Of a stretch of DNA of 9,053 nucleotides, positions 6,540 to 9,053 are shown piece by piece (position 1 is the first letter of the stretch; each line of letters starts with the position of its first letter). The position numbers and the translations under genes are program-made. This DNA comes from Candidatus Bathyarchaeota archaeon (GTDB lineage: Archaea > Thermoproteota > Bathyarchaeia > Bathyarchaeales > Bathycorpusculaceae): positions 1 through 9,053 of the forward strand of contig PIYF01000022.1 in the NCBI GenBank assembly GCA_003601875.1. The letters are read 5' to 3'. The notes below the pieces were generated by a model. It ran no database searches. It saw nothing but the letters and a program-made list of their open reading frames with translations, and was not told where the DNA came from.

Positions 6540-7499
6540 TTAGGCGTAAACGTCTTCTAAAGCCTCTTCAGGCTTAGGATAAGGACTTTCCACAGCGAAT
6601 TTAACAGCTTTCTCTATTTCATTCGTAACTTCCATTTCTATTCCTTGAATTTCAACTTCACTCAACAATTTTTCTTTTAGAAGCTTCTCTTTGAACCGTT
6701 TAATAGGATCTTTCCTTAACCATTCTTCAACTTCCTCTCTTGGCCTATATTTAGCTGGATCAATTCTTGAATGTCCCTTATGTCTGTAAGTTTTACATTC
6801 TATGAGAGTCGGTCCCTCACCTTTTCTAGCTCTTTCAACAGCTTTTCCTGCAGCTTCGTATACAGCTAAAACATCGTTTCCATCAACAACAACTCCTGGA
6901 ATTCCATAAGCAGCAGCCCTATCAGCTATATTCTTTATTAACATAACCCTTGACTGGCGGGTTCCCATGGCATATAAATTGTTTTCGCAAATGAATAATA
7001 CTGGAAGTTTCCATATTGCTGCAAGATTTATTCCTTCATGGAATGTTCCTTGATTTGAGGCCCCTTCACCGAAAAAACATGCAACAACTTGATCTGTTCC
7101 TCTAAGCTTTATTGATAAGCCAGCTCCAACCGCTATTGGTATTCCAGCTCCTACAACAGCTGTTGCCCCTAACATTCCAACACTGAAATCTGCAATGTGC
7201 ATTGATCCTCCTTTACCCTTGCAGTAACCTGTTTTTTTACCTAAAATTTCAGCCATTATCTTTTTCGGATCCGCTCCCTTCGCTATACAGTGTCCATGTC
7301 CCCGGTGAGTGCTTGTTATATAATCATTTTTCCTGAGATTACTGCAAACTCCAACAGCTACTGCTTCCTCTCCAGCGTATAAATGGATTGTTCCTGGAAC
7401 CATGTTTTGAGCGTAAAGTTCGAAAACCTTCTCTTCAAAACTTCGAATTTCAAACATTTTCCTATACATTTCAACAAGCTTTTCTTTCGGTAACTCCAT
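6540..7499 (-). CDS. 2-oxoacid/acetoin dehydrogenase E1 alpha subunit
   Basis: This is the alpha half of the E1 decarboxylase and binds the diphosphate end of thiamine diphosphate. From the ATG at 7499 it has 319 residues. THRGHGH lies at 64-70 and KGKGGSMH near 94-101. The cofactor motif spans about 144-174, starting GEGASNQG and ending in ENN, followed by YRHKGHSRIDP near the phosphorylation-loop region of homologues. The motif begins GEG where GDG is usual, a conservative change at a metal ligand. SNQGTFHEGINLAAIWKLP is closest in style to acetoin dehydrogenase alpha subunits, but pyruvate or branched-chain 2-oxoacids remain possible. The ATG at 7499 is preferred because homologues start just before such a PKEKLVEMYRKM segment. 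An in-frame TTG at 7523 and a GTG at 7511 would add up to eight residues. It is the first gene of the E1alpha-E1beta-E2 operon. Confidence 0.94.
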   Translation of the reverse strand: MELPKEKLVEMYRKMFEIRSFEEKVFELYAQNMVPGTIHLYAGEEAVAVGVCSNLRKNDYITSTHRGHGHCIAKGADPKKIMAEILGKKTGYCKGKGGSMHIADFSVGMLGATAVVGAGIPIAVGAGLSIKLRGTDQVVACFFGEGASNQGTFHEGINLAAIWKLPVLFICENNLYAMGTRQSRVMLIKNIADRAAAYGIPGVVVDGNDVLAVYEAAGKAVERARKGEGPTLIECKTYRHKGHSRIDPAKYRPREEVEEWLRKDPIKRFKEKLLKEKLLSEVEIQGIEMEVTNEIEKAVKFAVESPYPKPEEALEDVYA

Positions 7500-7536
7500 T
7501 AATGAACGCACAACCCCTATCAAACTTTATCGTTTA

Positions 7537-7611
7537 TTAGCTAGATAACCGTTTAATACTATTTCGTTGTTGCGCTAACAGAATGTAAAATTGGAAAAGC
7601 AGGAAATTCAT
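7537..7611 (-). other. Possible leader reading frame with perfect SD
   Basis: On the minus strand, AGGAGGT at 7629-7623 is followed 11 bases later by an ATG at 7611 that opens a 24-codon frame ending TAA at 7537. The predicted peptide starts MNFLLFQFYILLAQQ and ends in a basic, serine-containing tail. It lies in the intergenic region between E1alpha and the GTPase gene and is not in frame with E1alpha. It could be a leader peptide for the operon or a tiny membrane peptide, or the SD match could be chance. No homologue is recognised. Confidence 0.25.
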
Positions 7612-7644
7612 TTAAGTTATTTACCTCCTAATTGATTTTGGGAG
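7605..7644 (+). promoter_or_regulatory. Candidate TATA box and SD for the GTPase gene
   Basis: TTTAAGTTATTTA at 7611-7623 is a TATA-like box; initiation about 26 bases on would fall near 7640. GGGAG at 7640-7644 is then an SD spaced eight bases from a TTG at 7653 and eleven from the ATG at 7656. This favours a start at 7653/7656 over the more upstream TTG at 7632, which has no SD. Most of the intergenic region is shared with E1alpha in the other direction. Confidence 0.35.
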
Positions 7645-7655
7645 AACAAACATTG

Positions 7656-8858
7656 ATGGTTGGAATTGTTGGTAAGCCGAATACGGGGAAATCAACATTT
7701 TTTAGTGCAGCAACTCTTGCACCAGCTGAAATAGGAAGTTATCCATTCACAACCATAAAGCCTAATAGAGGTGTTGGTTATGTTCGAACACCATGTGTAT
7801 GTAAAGAATTCAATGTTAAGGATAACCCCGTCAACTCCGTATGTCTGAATGGTGTAAGATTAATACCTGTTGAACTAATTGATTGCGCTGGACTTGTTCC
7901 TGGTGCTTGGCAAGGTAGAGGTTTAGGAAACCAGTTTCTGGATGAAATTAGAAAGGCTGACGCATTAATTCACATAGTTGACGCCTCCGGCGGAACAGAC
8001 CTTGAAGGGAGAAGCTGTAAGCCTGGTGAGCATGACCCCTTAGAGGATGTACACTTTTTGGAGAAGGAACTTACAATGTGGCTTGCAAACATTTTAAAGC
8101 GAGATTGGATGAAGATGGCGAGAACTGCGGAGGCAGAATCAAAGGATATCTCCGTCATGCTTGAGGAACGATTAAGTGGGCTTTCAATAAAAAAGAACCA
8201 TATTCTTGAAGCTTTAAGAAAAACAGGGTTGAATGCTGACAAGCCAACCTCTTGGAGTGAAGATGAATTCCTAAATTTCATTGACAATTTGAGGAGAATA
8301 TCAAAACCGATGCTTATAGTTGCAAATAAGATAGACATTCCAACAGCTGAAGAAAATCTTGAAAGACTTAAAGAGGCAGGATATATTGTTGTTCCATGCT
8401 GCGCTGAAGCTGAACTTGCGTTGAGAAGGGCTGCTGAAAAGAAACTGATAGAATATACACCTGGAGACTGTAGCTTTAAAATATTAAAGCGTGAACAGTT
8501 AAGTGAAAGTCAGCTTAACGCTTTAGAAAAAATAAGGGAGAGAATTCTTTTAAAATATGGTTCAACAGGCGTTCAAGACGCAATAAACAAGGCTTTCTTC
8601 AAACTTTTAAACATGATTACTGTTTATCCAGTTGAAGATGTGGAACATCTATCAGATCATAAAGGAAGAGTTTTACCAGACGCTTATCTTGTGCCTTACG
8701 GAACTACAGCACGTCAATTAGCCTTTATGATACACACGGAACTTGGAGAAAGCTTTATCTACGCTGTTGAAGCCAGAGGAAAAAAGAGGGTTGGAGAAGA
8801 TTATGTGCTTAAAGACAGAGACGTCATATCAATTGTAAGCGCTAAAAAGCGAGCATAA
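7656..8858 (+). CDS. Archaeal YchF/OBG-type GTPase with TGS domain
   Basis: This is a cytoplasmic P-loop NTPase of the OBG/YchF family, thought to act with ribosomes or translation. From the ATG at 7656 it has 400 residues. G1 is GKPNTGKST at 6-14, the switch region is YPFTT at 29-33, G3 is DCAG at 76-79 followed by Leu rather than Gln as in the hydrophobic-substituted GTPases, and G4 is NKID at 224-227. An intact NKID implies GTP specificity, unlike bacterial and human YchF/OLA1, which prefer ATP. A helical insert spans about 125-215 and a TGS domain about 320-397. A short cysteine-rich loop holds Cys47, Cys49 and Cys63; related archaeal proteins, from memory, have a fourth cysteine where this one has Asp56. 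GAWQGRG replaces the usual GAHEGRG. Its stop abuts the stop of the convergent prenyltransferase gene with no gap. Confidence 0.93.
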   Translation: MVGIVGKPNTGKSTFFSAATLAPAEIGSYPFTTIKPNRGVGYVRTPCVCKEFNVKDNPVNSVCLNGVRLIPVELIDCAGLVPGAWQGRGLGNQFLDEIRKADALIHIVDASGGTDLEGRSCKPGEHDPLEDVHFLEKELTMWLANILKRDWMKMARTAEAESKDISVMLEERLSGLSIKKNHILEALRKTGLNADKPTSWSEDEFLNFIDNLRRISKPMLIVANKIDIPTAEENLERLKEAGYIVVPCCAEAELALRRAAEKKLIEYTPGDCSFKILKREQLSESQLNALEKIRERILLKYGSTGVQDAINKAFFKLLNMITVYPVEDVEHLSDHKGRVLPDAYLVPYGTTARQLAFMIHTELGESFIYAVEARGKKRVGEDYVLKDRDVISIVSAKKRA

Positions 8859-9053
8859 TCAACGGCCAAAACGTCTCTTCCTCTTCTGAAAAGTTCTAAT
8901 GGCTCTTAACAAGTCTATAATTCTGAAGTCAGGCCAGTAAACGTCAAGGAAGCATAGTTCACTGTAAGCGGATTGCCAGAGGAGGAAACCGCTTAAACGT
9001 TCCTCTCCAGAAGTTCTAATGATCAAGTCTGGATCCTGTTTCGGCATATGAGC
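8859..9053 (-). CDS. uppS: cis-Prenyltransferase (UppS type), C-terminal part
   Basis: These are the last 64 residues of a (2Z)-prenyl diphosphate synthase, cut by the right edge; the frame stays open through base 9053, so the internal Met at 9047 is not the start. This enzyme condenses isopentenyl diphosphate units into the long polyprenyl diphosphate used as a lipid carrier, for protein glycosylation in archaea. Diagnostic segments are [20 protein letters not shown], holding the Arg and Ser that bind isopentenyl diphosphate, then SAYSELCF and YWPDF, and the typical RRFG end. RLSGF replaces the common RLSNF. It converges on the GTPase gene, with the two stop codons directly adjacent. Confidence 0.93.
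   Translation of the reverse strand, partial: AHMPKQDPDLIIRTSGEERLSGFLLWQSAYSELCFLDVYWPDFRIIDLLRAIRTFQKRKRRFGR

Noticed and set aside
7622..7630. ACCTCCT on the plus strand, resembling the 3' end of 16S rRNA
   Set aside because: No rRNA sequence surrounds it; as read on the minus strand it is better seen as an SD-like site.
7632..7655. TTG start adding eight residues to the GTPase
   Set aside because: It lacks an SD, and family members usually begin at the strand leading into GKPN; GGGAG at 7640 supports a start at 7653 or 7656.
7970..8338. A 122-codon open frame antisense to the GTPase gene
   Set aside because: It lies wholly inside a strongly conserved gene, and its translation shows no family motif; it is a by-product of the codon use on the other strand.
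9045..9047. Internal ATG as the start of the prenyltransferase
   Set aside because: The frame continues upstream (Ala-His) to the window edge, and the conserved N-terminal catalytic part is missing, so the gene is truncated by the window.

Overview
The window looks like chromosomal DNA from an AT-rich archaeon, possibly a Thermoproteota-type lineage, although the phylum is inference. The clearest pointer is the GTPase at 7656-8858. It is the archaeal/eukaryotic form of the OBG/YchF family, with an NKID motif and a C-terminal TGS domain. Candidate TATA-like AT boxes lie about 30-40 bases before several genes. Strong Shine-Dalgarno (SD) sites appear mainly at internal operon genes, which fits a mixed leaderless/SD archaeal style. 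No rRNA, tRNA, CRISPR array, insertion sequence or phage gene was seen.

Layout from left to right: (1) a possible 5' end of a minus-strand gene running off the left edge (1-43). (2) pyrG, CTP synthase, minus strand (163-1791). (3) An intergenic stretch of about 210 bases with a hairpin. (4) Two translationally coupled zinc-dependent medium-chain dehydrogenases, minus strand (2004-4063). (5) A small plus-strand cupin (4133-4474), divergent from the dehydrogenases and overlapping tail to tail with the next gene. (6) A compact minus-strand operon for a 2-oxoacid/acetoin dehydrogenase complex, in transcription order E1alpha, E1beta, E2 (7499 down to 4463). (7) The plus-strand YchF-like GTPase (7656-8858). 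(8) The C-terminal end of a cis-prenyltransferase (UppS type), minus strand, cut by the right edge (8859-9053).

The E1alpha/E1beta/E2 genes encode three parts of one lipoate-dependent multienzyme complex that decarboxylates a 2-oxoacid (or cleaves acetoin) and passes the acyl group to CoA. The E3 dihydrolipoamide dehydrogenase and lipoate-attachment genes are not in the window. Because many zinc medium-chain dehydrogenases are butanediol, polyol or threonine dehydrogenases, the dehydrogenase pair and the complex could form one carbon-utilisation island, for example butanediol to acetoin to acetyl-CoA. This is a hypothesis. pyrG, the GTPase and the prenyltransferase are housekeeping genes.

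No clearly new system stands out. The points most worth checking are the archaeal 2-oxoacid dehydrogenase operon with its neighbours, the unusual active-site variants in CTP synthase, an orphan perfect SD with a 24-codon reading frame before E1alpha, and a partly lost cysteine cluster in the GTPase.
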